From assembly GCA_002344795.1 (NCBI GenBank), contig DDUM01000023.1:1-55365 (forward strand): a DNA stretch of 55,365 nucleotides, written 5' to 3'. Source of the stretch: Flammeovirgaceae bacterium UBA2338 (GTDB lineage: Bacteria; Bacteroidota; Bacteroidia; Cytophagales; Cyclobacteriaceae). This document shows positions 25,221 through 33,464 of this stretch, piece by piece (positions within the stretch are counted from its first letter, which is position 1; each line of letters opens with the position of its first letter). Below the pieces are notes generated by a model, which saw only the letters and a list, made by a program, of their open reading frames with translations, ran no database searches and had not been told where the DNA came from. The translations under genes were made by a program, and so were the position numbers.

Positions 25221-26306
25221 ATGAAAATTACGCTCATAGCGGGTGCGCGCCCGAATTTCATGAAGATTGCACCTATCATAAAAGAGATCCTATCGACAAA
25301 TACGGAGCATAGTAGCATTTCTTATCGATTGGTTCACACGGGGCAGCATTATGATGATAAGCTGAGTAAGGTCTTTTTTGAGGAGTTGGAGATTCCGGAA
25401 CCTGATGTAAATCTGGGTGCGGGGTCAGGAAGCCAGGCTGAACAGACAGCCAGGATTATGGTGGAGTTTGAGCGTGATTTGATTAAAAATCCAACAGATC
25501 TCGTGGTTGTGGTAGGTGATGTCAATTCAACGATGGCTTGTACGATAGTGGCTAAAAAGCTTAATACAAAAGTAGCACATGTGGAAGGCGGCATCCGGTC
25601 ATGGGACATGACCATGCCAGAGGAAATCAATCGTATGGCCACAGACGCTTTGGCTGATTACTTTTTCACCACCTCCAGAGTGGCCAATGATAACCTTAAA
25701 AACACTGGGGTTTCAGAGGACCGGATATTCTTTGTGGGCAATACCATGATCGATTCCCTTTTAACCAATCTGGTTAAAATCAAAAGACCAGAGGTTTGGG
25801 AGAAGCAGGGGTTGAAAAATGAAAATTACCTTGTGCTTACTTTGCATAGACCGTCAAATGTTGATGACTTAAATAAGTTCGAAAACCTGGTCAATGCAAT
25901 TGACGAGAGTGCAGGCATGCCTGTTGTATTTCCTGTACATCCCCGCACGAAAAAGAATTATGATCAGTTAAGTATCAAACCCCGATTGGTTGTTCCAACA
26001 GATCCACTCAGTTATCTGGAATTTATTTATCTCATTAAAAACGCGAAAGGTGTAATTACAGACTCGGGTGGAGTACAGGAAGAGACAACGGTATTGGGAA
26101 TACCTTGTCTTACCTTAAGGAACAATACTGAACGACCGGAGACAGTAACGATAGGCACCAATGAAATGATAGGTGAGGATATCGAGGTATTAAAAAATTC
26201 ATTATCTAATCTTAAGGCAGGAAAATGGAAAACAGGAGAGATACCTGAACTGTGGGACGGAAGAGCAGCTGAAAGAATTGTGAGTATCCTAAAGGAAATG
26301 AATTGA
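25221..26306 (+). CDS. wecB: UDP-N-acetylglucosamine 2-epimerase (non-hydrolysing)
   Basis: A 361-residue enzyme interconverting UDP-GlcNAc and UDP-ManNAc, a precursor of surface polysaccharides. Diagnostic motifs are AGARPNFMKIAPI, VHTGQHYDDKLSKVFFEEL, VVGDVNSTMACTIVAKKL, HVEGGIRSWDMTMPEEINR, LTLHRPSNVD and ITDSGGVQEETTVLGIPCLTLRNNTERPET. It is divergent from the methyltransferase-GT-flippase run across 63 bases and abuts the convergent ruvC. Confidence 0.95.
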   Translation: MKITLIAGARPNFMKIAPIIKEILSTNTEHSSISYRLVHTGQHYDDKLSKVFFEELEIPEPDVNLGAGSGSQAEQTARIMVEFERDLIKNPTDLVVVVGDVNSTMACTIVAKKLNTKVAHVEGGIRSWDMTMPEEINRMATDALADYFFTTSRVANDNLKNTGVSEDRIFFVGNTMIDSLLTNLVKIKRPEVWEKQGLKNENYLVLTLHRPSNVDDLNKFENLVNAIDESAGMPVVFPVHPRTKKNYDQLSIKPRLVVPTDPLSYLEFIYLIKNAKGVITDSGGVQEETTVLGIPCLTLRNNTERPETVTIGTNEMIGEDIEVLKNSLSNLKAGKWKTGEIPELWDGRAAERIVSILKEMN

Positions 26307-26864
26307 TCATTTCACCCTTTTCGGATTCTCCTTGGCAAAAGAGGCCCACGTCTTCTTTTTAACCGTATCAGATCCATTTTGATAGTGATGGCATAATGCT
26401 ACAGCCAAAGCATCAGTGGCATCCATCAACTTAGGCGTGTCTTTAAACTTAAAAATGGTCATCAGCATTTTTGCCACCTGCTCCTTACTGGCATTGCCAT
26501 TGCCCGTCACCGATTGTTTTATTTTTTTTGGAGCATACTCAACAATAGGTATCCCTCTGCTAAGGGCTGCGGACATGGCTACTCCCTGGGCTCGTCCCAA
26601 CTTCAACATCGACTGCACATTTTTCCCATGGAAAGGTGCCTCCAGCGCCACCTCGTCCGGACCAAACTCTTCCAGAATAGACAGTACACGATCAAATATT
26701 TTCTTTAACCTTAATTCATGACTCTCCAACTTGCTGAGATGAATAACCCCAAATTGTAATAGGGTAAGGTCAGATGACTTCACCAGAATGATTCCGTAGC
26801 CCATTACATTTGTACCGGGATCAAGGCCAAGGATTATTTTTTCTTTAACAACTTTTTTACTCAT
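26307..26864 (-). CDS. ruvC: Holliday junction resolvase RuvC
   Basis: A 185-residue RuvC endonuclease that cuts four-way DNA junctions. Catalytic acidic residues are visible in LGLDPGTNVMGYGI (Asp), VALEAPFHGKNVQSMLKLGRAQG (Glu) and MDATDALAVALCHHY (Asp/His). The start at 26864 gives MSKKVVKEKIILGLDPGT; a longer frame begins at 26891 but adds nine residues with no family match. It sits inside the glycan region, converging with wecB (adjacent stops), and is divergent from the GT2 gene. Confidence 0.95.
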   Translation of the reverse strand: MSKKVVKEKIILGLDPGTNVMGYGIILVKSSDLTLLQFGVIHLSKLESHELRLKKIFDRVLSILEEFGPDEVALEAPFHGKNVQSMLKLGRAQGVAMSAALSRGIPIVEYAPKKIKQSVTGNGNASKEQVAKMLMTIFKFKDTPKLMDATDALAVALCHHYQNGSDTVKKKTWASFAKENPKRVK

Positions 26865-26900
26865 TTTGCTTTCCCACTGCAATTTAACCACTATGATGGA

Positions 26901-28016
26901 ATGATCGCATTCTTCACGGTCGTGATGGCCAGTTATTTTATTTTGTTAGTGCTGCTGCTCTATGGGTGGAATAAATTAACTCCGGCAGATAGCTCCATTG
27001 GTGAACAAAGAGTTATTTCTGTGGTTGTTCCGTTTCGCAATGAAGCGAATCACATTCACCATTTAATTCTATCGTTATCTGATTTAAACTACCCCAGGGA
27101 AAAGTTTGAAGTAATATTTGTTAATGATCACTCTGATGATAATTCTGAAAACGTGATTAAATCACTGATACACGATAAAGGCAACTTTTCTATAGTCAAT
27201 TTGGATGCCACCCAGCGTGGTAAAAAAAGTGCCATTACAAAAGGTGTACTATTAGCCAAAGGTGAATTAATTGCAACTACTGATGCCGATTGCACGGTTC
27301 AACGCAATTGGCTGCATATCATCAGTACTTCGTTTGATGATAATATGCATTTGGTCTTTGGTGGTGTAGTTTTAAAAGGAAGTTCGTTTTTCTCTCAACT
27401 TCAGGCTATTGAATTTTCGAGTTTAATCGGATCGGGTGCGGCTACTTTAGGTTTGGGTTTTTTTACCATGTGCAATGGGGCCAACATGGCCTATAAAAAA
27501 AAATCGTTTGAGTTGGTCAATGGGTATGAAGGAAATTTATCTGTGCCTTCCGGAGATGATGAATTTCTGGCCAGAAAAATATTGACTGCATTCCCTCAAT
27601 CCATACGCTTTTTGAAAGATAAAGAGTCGGTCGTTACTTCAAGAGCTGCAACCACATCAAAGACTTTTGTTCACCAGAGATTGAGATGGGCAGGAAAATG
27701 GAAATACAATTCATCATGGTTGTCAAAATTATTGGCAGTTCAAATTCTCCTGGTTCAAATGGCATTTATTGGATTGTTGGTCTTGCCTTTTATTTGGATT
27801 GAACCCGTGTGGCTCATTTTTTTGTTAATTGTTGTTAAAATGTCATTGGAGATTGCATTGATCTACCCTGTAGCCAGATTTTTAGGCGCAAAATGGACAT
27901 GGAGTGCTTTCCTTATATTGCAATTAATTTATCCTTTGTACGTTATCGGAATTGGAATCATGTCTCTGGGCATGACTTACCAGTGGAAGGGTAGAAGTTT
28001 ATCACATAAAATGTGA
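26901..28016 (+). CDS. Membrane glycosyltransferase family 2
   Basis: A 371-residue processive-type GT2 enzyme. One N-terminal transmembrane helix (about residues 3-23) precedes the catalytic domain with ISVVVPFRNEANHI, VIFVNDHSDDNS, the DxD-like TTDADCTV, PSGDDEFLARKI and the QRLRW motif in HQRLRWAGKWKY (Q-x-x-R-W). Three or four helices follow from about residue 275. This layout is that of cellulose synthase-like or poly-N-acetylglucosamine-like enzymes, facing the cytoplasm. It ends 37 bases before the PP2C operon. Confidence 0.9.
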   Translation: MIAFFTVVMASYFILLVLLLYGWNKLTPADSSIGEQRVISVVVPFRNEANHIHHLILSLSDLNYPREKFEVIFVNDHSDDNSENVIKSLIHDKGNFSIVNLDATQRGKKSAITKGVLLAKGELIATTDADCTVQRNWLHIISTSFDDNMHLVFGGVVLKGSSFFSQLQAIEFSSLIGSGAATLGLGFFTMCNGANMAYKKKSFELVNGYEGNLSVPSGDDEFLARKILTAFPQSIRFLKDKESVVTSRAATTSKTFVHQRLRWAGKWKYNSSWLSKLLAVQILLVQMAFIGLLVLPFIWIEPVWLIFLLIVVKMSLEIALIYPVARFLGAKWTWSAFLILQLIYPLYVIGIGIMSLGMTYQWKGRSLSHKM

Positions 28017-28018
28017 TA
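28000..28018. promoter_or_regulatory. Dyad operator-like sequence
   Basis: TATCACAT-AAA-ATGTGATA, a perfect 8-bp inverted repeat with a 3-base centre. It overlaps the stop codon of the GT2 gene and lies 17 bases upstream of a TATTTTTG -7-like element (28035-28042) in front of the phosphatase operon. It is suitably placed as a regulator binding site. No protein can be assigned to it. Confidence 0.35.
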
Positions 28019-28053
28019 GCAGTAGGGGAATTTCTATTTTTGCTATCCAAATT

Positions 28054-29274
28054 ATGCCCGAAATAACTTTACAGAAGAAAATTGAGAAAAAGGAGCTAGA
28101 ACTAAATGCTCTCCTTGAGATCACTCAGGCCATAAATAGTAATGTTCCGGAGGACTCGTTATACAAAATTTTCAACTTCACATTAAGATCCAATTTGAAT
28201 ATTAACAAGCTGGCTCTTTTTGTTCTTGATGAGGCCTGGAATTGCAAAGTCAATTTTGGAACGGAAAGAAGTTTCCTCAAAATAACCCTGGACGATCATT
28301 TCAAAATGATTAAGAAAGTTCACCTCATGAGTGAATTTGAGAAATGTGCCTTTCATGAATTCGATATAGTGATTCCTGTCGCACATAAGGACAGTACCCT
28401 GGCTTTAGTATTTGTTGGTGGTGCAGAAAATCGTCAGTCGAATCATGACCGTGATGAAAACATTAAATTCATTCAGGCACTAAGCAATATTATTATTGTA
28501 GCCATTGAGAATAAGAAATTGGTAAGAAGGCAATTGGAGCAAGAGGCATTCAGAAAAGAACTTGAAATTGCCAGTGATGTGCAGCAGTTTTTGTTCCCGG
28601 AAAAACTCCCCAATACAGACAGACTAAAAATAGAGGCGAGTTATTTGCCTCACGATTTGGTTGGAGGCGATTATTACGACTACATTCCTATTAATAAAAA
28701 CCAGTTTTTAATCTGCGTGGCAGACGTAAGTGGTAAGGGGATACCCGCAGCATTATTGATGTCTAATTTTCAGGCTTCCCTGAGAACACTTTTGAGGCAA
28801 ACACCCAACCTCACAGAGATTTTAGAGGCACTCAACTATCAGGTGCTTGAAAATACCAAAGGAGAAAAATTTATCACATTCTTCGGTGCAATTTATGACC
28901 TGAGCCTGAAGACGATGGTATACGTGAATGCAGGTCATAATCCACCCATTTTGTATACAAAAAAAACAGGCTTTCAATTGTTGGAGGAGGGCTCAACCGT
29001 AATTGGCGCCATGCACCCTTTGCCATTTATCAACGAAGGGTTTATTACTGATTTGGACGAATTTTTCTTGTTTGCCTATACAGATGGCCTCACTGAAACC
29101 ATCAATGAGAAAGAAGAAGAGTTTGGCCATGAAAAATTGATGAAATACCTTGAGGCAAATCTGAATAAGGATTTAAAGACGATGCATCAGGATATTATAG
29201 TGGCGCTGGATGGTTTTAAGGGAAAGAATGGATATAAGGATGACATTACTATGCTTACGTGTAGGGTTATTTAA
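28054..29274 (+). CDS. GAF-SpoIIE (PP2C-type) serine phosphatase
   Basis: A 406-residue signalling protein. The N-terminal part (about 15-165) has a coiled helix followed by a GAF-like domain; the C-terminal part is a SpoIIE/RsbU-type PP2C phosphatase with VGGDYYDYIPI, VADVSGKGIPAALLMSNFQASL, YVNAGHNPPI, FAYTDGLTETIN and the terminal KDDITMLTCRV. Asp residues of these motifs bind the catalytic Mn/Mg ions. Such proteins usually dephosphorylate anti-anti-sigma factors, but none is encoded nearby. It is first in a five-gene operon ending at ansA. Confidence 0.9.
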   Translation: MPEITLQKKIEKKELELNALLEITQAINSNVPEDSLYKIFNFTLRSNLNINKLALFVLDEAWNCKVNFGTERSFLKITLDDHFKMIKKVHLMSEFEKCAFHEFDIVIPVAHKDSTLALVFVGGAENRQSNHDRDENIKFIQALSNIIIVAIENKKLVRRQLEQEAFRKELEIASDVQQFLFPEKLPNTDRLKIEASYLPHDLVGGDYYDYIPINKNQFLICVADVSGKGIPAALLMSNFQASLRTLLRQTPNLTEILEALNYQVLENTKGEKFITFFGAIYDLSLKTMVYVNAGHNPPILYTKKTGFQLLEEGSTVIGAMHPLPFINEGFITDLDEFFLFAYTDGLTETINEKEEEFGHEKLMKYLEANLNKDLKTMHQDIIVALDGFKGKNGYKDDITMLTCRVI

Positions 29275-29285
29275 TAAACTTCAAT

Positions 29286-29912
29286 TTGTTTTTTAGAACA
29301 CCATCTATACTTCCTCTGCTATATCCTACGCTGATTTGGAGGATACCCACAACCGAAAATAAAATTTACCTCACATTTGATGATGGACCTGTGCCTGGTC
29401 CAACGGATTTCGTATTAGAACAATTGAAGCAGTTTAATGCGAAGGCAACTTTCTTTTGTATTGGAAACAATGTGGAAAAAAATGAATCCCTCTTTGAGAA
29501 AATTGGAGATCAAGGGCATGCGGTTGGCAATCATACACAAAATCATAAAAAGGGTTGGATTACTTCAAATGACGAATACCTGAATGACATTTCTTTTTGC
29601 CAGGAGAAGATGAAAGATACTGTATTGTTTAGGCCCCCTTTTGGCAGAATTAAAAGAAGCCAAATAAAACAATTGAATAACTACAAGATTGTAATGTGGG
29701 ACGTGTTGTCATACGATTATTCAAGTACTATGAACAGGGACCGATGCCTGCAGGGTGTGATCAGGGCCTCCAGGCCAGGTTCGATTGTTGTCTTTCACGA
29801 TAGTTATAAGGCTGAAGAAAATATGACGTATGCATTACCACGTTTATTAGATCACTTCTCACAGAAGGGATATAAGTTCGAGTCGCTTTCAGAAGAGAAT
29901 AAAGGTTTGTAG
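29286..29912 (+). CDS. Polysaccharide deacetylase (NodB domain)
   Basis: A 208-residue carbohydrate esterase family 4 protein. The metal and catalytic motifs are YLTFDDGPVPGPTDF (Asp-Asp), GNHTQNHKKG (two His), FRPPFGRI, and IVVFHDSYKAEENM. It starts with TTG at 29286: no earlier ATG exists in this frame and the first internal ATG would remove the catalytic motif. There is no clear signal peptide, so the enzyme may act on a cytoplasmic or lipid-linked glycan. It starts 11 bases after the phosphatase gene and abuts the next gene. Confidence 0.88.
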   Translation: MFFRTPSILPLLYPTLIWRIPTTENKIYLTFDDGPVPGPTDFVLEQLKQFNAKATFFCIGNNVEKNESLFEKIGDQGHAVGNHTQNHKKGWITSNDEYLNDISFCQEKMKDTVLFRPPFGRIKRSQIKQLNNYKIVMWDVLSYDYSSTMNRDRCLQGVIRASRPGSIVVFHDSYKAEENMTYALPRLLDHFSQKGYKFESLSEENKGL

Positions 29913-30977
29913 ATGAAAACTCACCGAATTCTTGTTGCTCCTTTGGACTGGGGGTTAGGGCATGCTACGAGGTGTATTCCAGTTATTCAGTTGCTTCTGA
30001 AAAAAGGTTGTGAAGTGCATGTGGCATCAAGTGGAGATGCTTATCGGTTGTTACAATTAGAGTTCCCTCAGCTTAAATGTTTTGCCCTGCCATCCTATAA
30101 CGCGAGTTATAGCAGAAGATTACCTTTTATGCTCAAGGTGTTTAGTCAAATGCCAAAGTTTCTACTGGCTATTAAAAAAGAAAATAAGGTTACAGCAGAA
30201 TTAGCAGAGGAACATAATTACGATTTGATCATTTCAGATAACAGATACGGTTGTTTTGCTGCAAATGTAAAATCAGTATTCATTTGCCATCAGCTTAATA
30301 TTATAATGCCAACAGGGCTAAAGTGGTTTGCCCCTGTTGTCAATTACTTTAATCATCGGTGGATAAGGATATTTGATCAGTGTTGGATCCCTGATGATCC
30401 ATCAATAAATTTAACAGGAAGATTATCTGTACCAACATTACCCAATTGCGAATGGATAGGGGTTTTGTCGCGTTTCAAAAAAAGGGAAGCGGTAAATACA
30501 GAATATCAAATTGCAGTTGTTCTTTCAGGACCAGAACCACAGCGGTCTGTATTTGAAAGAAAAATTCTTCACCAACTTAGCGCCATCGATGTAAAATCCA
30601 TTCTCATTAGAGGTAAGCTTGATGCAAATGTCATTACAACTGATAATCAGAATTTGATTATAATTAATTATTTGCAAGGTGCGGAGTTGCAAAGCGTGAT
30701 CGAAAAAAGTGAGTTAGTATTATGCAGGTCGGGTTATAGTTCTGTAATGGATTTGGCAGAGCTGGGTAAAAAAGCTTTATTGGTACCCACACCCGGACAA
30801 ACAGAACAAGAATACCTTGGGTTTCAGTTGATGAATAATGGCTTGGTACTTTGCCAACACCAGGATGAGTTCAATCTCGAAAAAGCGCTTCGCGAAATAA
30901 AGGACTATACTGGCTTTGTGGGTAGTACGAGTCAGGTTAATTTGCTGAACAAAGCGATTGAAGGTGTATTGAAATGA
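29913..30977 (+). CDS. Glycosyltransferase, GT28/MurG-like
   Basis: A 354-residue GT-B protein. It opens KTHRILVAPLDWGLGHATRCIPVIQLLL, the Gly-rich loop with GLGHATR that is typical of MurG/GT28-related proteins of Bacteroidota. The C-terminal half has LVLCRSGYSSVMDLAELGKKALLVPTPGQTEQEYLG, matching the UDP-sugar donor site (SGYSxxMDL...PxPGQ..EQ). The product is unknown. It begins directly after the deacetylase stop, and its stop overlaps tatD by 4 bases, so a shared glycan-modification task is likely (inference). Confidence 0.85.
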   Translation: MKTHRILVAPLDWGLGHATRCIPVIQLLLKKGCEVHVASSGDAYRLLQLEFPQLKCFALPSYNASYSRRLPFMLKVFSQMPKFLLAIKKENKVTAELAEEHNYDLIISDNRYGCFAANVKSVFICHQLNIIMPTGLKWFAPVVNYFNHRWIRIFDQCWIPDDPSINLTGRLSVPTLPNCEWIGVLSRFKKREAVNTEYQIAVVLSGPEPQRSVFERKILHQLSAIDVKSILIRGKLDANVITTDNQNLIIINYLQGAELQSVIEKSELVLCRSGYSSVMDLAELGKKALLVPTPGQTEQEYLGFQLMNNGLVLCQHQDEFNLEKALREIKDYTGFVGSTSQVNLLNKAIEGVLK

Positions 30978-31744
30978 AATACTGGATAGACAGCCATGCG
31001 CATATTTACCTAAAAGAATTCGATCACGATAGGGCAGAGGTCTTGAGAAGGAGCGATGAGCACAATGTTCAGAAGATATATATGCCCAACATTGATCATA
31101 CTTCTATAGATAATATGCTGGAGGTAGAAGCAAAAAACCCGGAGCAGTGCATTTCTATGATGGGACTTCATCCTTGTTCTGTAAATAAGGACTTTGAAAA
31201 AGAGCTGTATCATGTAGAGTCATGGTTATCCAAAAGAACTTTTGCTGCAGTTGGTGAGATAGGGACAGATTTGTATTGGGATAAGACCTATTGGGAACAA
31301 CAAAAGGAGGCGTTTAACATTCAGGTGAAATGGGCCAGGCAATATGAGTTGCCCATAGTAATCCATTGCCGGGATTCCATTGATCAAACGATAGATTTAG
31401 TGGAGGCCCTTCATGATGACAAATTGAAAGGTGTATTTCATTGTTTCACAGGAACGCAAGAACAGGCCAAACGAATTACCCAATTGGGTTTTTATTTGGG
31501 AATCGGTGGGGTAAGCACTTTTAAAAATGGAGGAATGGATACAGTTATTCCTGAACTGGATGTCAGTACGATCTTATTAGAAACTGATAGTCCTTACTTG
31601 AGTCCTGTACCTCATCGTGGTAAAAGAAACGAACCCGCCTATATTCCGATTATTGCAGAAAGGGTTGCCGATTTAAAAAAGATAACGCTAGAGGAGTTAC
31701 AATTGGCTACCTCAACCAATGCTCAAAATTTATTCAGTAAATGA
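30974..31744 (+). CDS. TatD family metal-dependent hydrolase
   Basis: A 256-residue TIM-barrel amidohydrolase-type DNase. Metal ligands are visible in WIDSHAHIYLKEF (His-x-His), AVGEIGTDLYW (Glu), IVIHCRDS (His), GVFHCFTGTQEQ (His) and LLETDSPYLSP (Asp). TatD proteins are 3'-5' DNases/RNases or D-amino-acyl hydrolases. It overlaps the upstream glycosyltransferase and the downstream ansA gene by 4 bases each. Confidence 0.93.
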   Translation: MKYWIDSHAHIYLKEFDHDRAEVLRRSDEHNVQKIYMPNIDHTSIDNMLEVEAKNPEQCISMMGLHPCSVNKDFEKELYHVESWLSKRTFAAVGEIGTDLYWDKTYWEQQKEAFNIQVKWARQYELPIVIHCRDSIDQTIDLVEALHDDKLKGVFHCFTGTQEQAKRITQLGFYLGIGGVSTFKNGGMDTVIPELDVSTILLETDSPYLSPVPHRGKRNEPAYIPIIAERVADLKKITLEELQLATSTNAQNLFSK

Positions 31745-32805
31745 ATTATAAAAAGATCAATATCAACACCGCTCTTCCTGCTCATCCTAAGGCAAGAATA
31801 ATGATAGTGTATACCGGGGGTACATTTGGTATGACCAGTGATGTAAATGGTGTGCTTATTCCGTTTGACTTTAATCACATATTAGAACATTTGCCCACTT
31901 TAAGGAGTTTGCTTCTTGATATTACAGTGATTTCGTTTGATCAACCCATAGATTCTTCCAACATTGAGCCAGGGCATTGGCAAACCATTGGAAAAATTAT
32001 TGTTGAAAATTATGAGCAGCAAGATGGATTTGTGGTGTTGCACGGAACGGATACAATGGCGTATACCTCCTCGGCTTTGAGCTTTATGCTTAAAGGTCTC
32101 GCAAAACCAGTAATCTTGACTGGTGCACAGTTACCCATAAGCGAGCCCCGATCTGATGCAAGAGAAAATTTAATTACTGCCCTGGAAATTGCTTCAGCAA
32201 AGGAGAATGACAAGCCGATTGTGCCAGAGGTTTGTATCTATTTTGATTATGAATTGATCCGTGGAAGCAGAGCAAAAAAAGTAGAGAGCATGCATTTTGA
32301 TGCTTTTCATTCTGAGAACTATCCCCCATTGGCAAAGGCCGGAGTAAAGATTGATTATGCATCGGAGGCCATAATGCCGGTATCGGAGGGAAAGCTTTCT
32401 ATGTTAACACAATTCGATACAAATGTCGCTTTGATAAAGTTATTTCCGGGCATTGGTGCCAGTTCAATCAAAGCTGTTTTAGGAACACCCGGACTGAAAG
32501 CTTTGGTAATGGAAACCTACGGAGCAGGCAATGCGCCAAGTGCAGAGTGGTTTTTGAGTCTTTTAAAGAAGGCGATAGCTGATAACATACTCATTATTAA
32601 TATTTCTCAATGTCCTGGAGGAATGGTAACACAGGGAAAATATGAAACCAGTAAGGCCCTTGAGGATATAGGAGTGATTAGTGGCGCTGATATGACCACA
32701 GAGTCGGCTATGACCAAACTCATGTTACTATTAGGTGAAGGTGGGATGGAGCACGCTCGTCAGTGGATGGGGCGGTCTTTAGCTGGGGAATTAACAGAAA
32801 ATTAA
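31741..32805 (+). CDS. ansA: Type I (cytosolic) L-asparaginase
   Basis: A 354-residue asparaginase hydrolysing L-asparagine to aspartate and ammonia. The two Thr-containing active-site motifs are IVYTGGTFGMTSD and VLHGTDTMAYTSSALSF. No signal peptide is present, so this is the cytoplasmic type I form. The end has NISQCPGGMVTQGKYETS, a conserved Bacteroidota block. It is last in the operon that starts with the PP2C phosphatase and is followed by a terminator palindrome at 32809. Confidence 0.93.
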   Translation: MNYKKININTALPAHPKARIMIVYTGGTFGMTSDVNGVLIPFDFNHILEHLPTLRSLLLDITVISFDQPIDSSNIEPGHWQTIGKIIVENYEQQDGFVVLHGTDTMAYTSSALSFMLKGLAKPVILTGAQLPISEPRSDARENLITALEIASAKENDKPIVPEVCIYFDYELIRGSRAKKVESMHFDAFHSENYPPLAKAGVKIDYASEAIMPVSEGKLSMLTQFDTNVALIKLFPGIGASSIKAVLGTPGLKALVMETYGAGNAPSAEWFLSLLKKAIADNILIINISQCPGGMVTQGKYETSKALEDIGVISGADMTTESAMTKLMLLLGEGGMEHARQWMGRSLAGELTEN

Positions 32806-32808
32806 CCC

Positions 32809-32830
32809 AAAAAAGTCAATTGACTTTTTT
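32809..32830 (+). terminator. Intrinsic terminator after ansA
   Basis: A perfect palindrome with arms AAAAAAGTC and GACTTTTTT around AATT, beginning 3 bases after the ansA stop. The T-run is present on both strands, so it can end transcription from either side. Confidence 0.65.
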
Positions 32831-32840
32831 GCACAAAGTG

Positions 32841-32910
32841 CTGACGATTGAAAATGAAATACATGCAGTTACATTATTCAAGAGCGTTTTGCTTTCATTT
32901 TCAATGTCAG
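32841..32910. other. Long imperfect stem-loop in orphan spacer
   Basis: The left arm (32841-32859, CTGACGATTGAAAATGAAA) and right arm (32893-32910) are complementary over 18 bp with one bulged G, enclosing a 33-base loop. A second hairpin follows, ATTCCTG (32924-32930) with CAGGAAT (32941-32947), and CAAAATT/AATTTTG (32961-32989). No ORF or known RNA family is recognised in 32831-33086. Confidence 0.5.
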
Positions 32911-33086
32911 GGTTAATCATGATATTCCTGACGGTTTCGGCAGGAATCGTCATACGAGGGCAAAATTGTCATTCCTGATGATAATTTTGGGAATATAATT
33001 CTTTTGTGTACTGGACATCCTGAATGAGTGTCAAGAGGTCTGAAAATCCGTATTTGGATGGAATTCCATACTAATATCTAAATGAT

Positions 33087-33129
33087 AAAGGCCAATTGCA
33101 TTGGTTGTATTTCAATGCAATTGGCCTTT
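33087..33129 (-). terminator. Terminator hairpin downstream of tRNA-Ser
   Basis: A perfect 17-bp stem (33087-33103 with 33113-33129) with a 9-base loop lies 5 bases past the tRNA 3' end on the minus strand. The arms begin AAAGG and end CCTTT, so short T-runs exist both ways. Confidence 0.6.
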
Positions 33130-33134
33130 TCAAG

Positions 33135-33219
33135 CGGAGAGAGAGGGATTCGAACCCTCGTTACGTTTCCGTAAACACGCTTTCCAAGCGTGCGCGATCG
33201 GCCACTCTGCCACCTCTCC
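33135..33219 (-). tRNA. tRNA-Ser(GGA)
   Basis: An 85-base cloverleaf on the minus strand. The acceptor stem GGAGAGG pairs with TCTCTCC (one G-U pair), the anticodon loop reads CTTGGAAAG with anticodon GGA, a long variable arm (GTTTACGGAAAC-like) marks a class II tRNA, and the T arm contains GAGGGTTCGAA. The discriminator base is G, as in serine tRNAs. CCA is not encoded. A terminator hairpin follows. Confidence 0.93.
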
Positions 33220-33399
33220 TAAAAATCAGGCCACAAAGAAATGGATAATAAAATCGTTGAACAAGTTCAGTTTTTGATCATTTTGGTGCATGTAAAATTT
33301 ACCAACAAATAAAATTCTGTGTGACTAACGGATTGATTGTGCATTCTATGGTAGTGGGTGATATGGCTTGAATATTATTTTGCATTTTTTTTTGGAAAC

Positions 33400-33432
33400 T
33401 TTGCTTAGAAATGAACAAAACGTTTAATTTTG
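33400..33432 (+). promoter_or_regulatory. Candidate promoter of the exb operon
   Basis: TTTG (33400-33403), a 21-base spacer, and TAATTTTG (33425-33432), an exact match to the Bacteroidota TAnnTTTG element. It is 32 bases upstream of the exbB ATG. The rest of the 245-base gap before exbB shows nothing I can assign. Confidence 0.5.
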
Positions 33433-33464
33433 GCCACTTCAAGTTATATCTTAAACCTTAAACC

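Noticed and set aside
26865..26891. Upstream start of ruvC
   Set aside because: The added nine residues have no counterpart in RuvC, whose N-terminus normally begins just before the LGLDPG block.
20667..32805. A new secondary-metabolite or defence system in the glycan region
   Set aside because: Every gene belongs to a known family and the composition and orientation look like a normal envelope-glycan region; nothing supports a novel system beyond the points listed.
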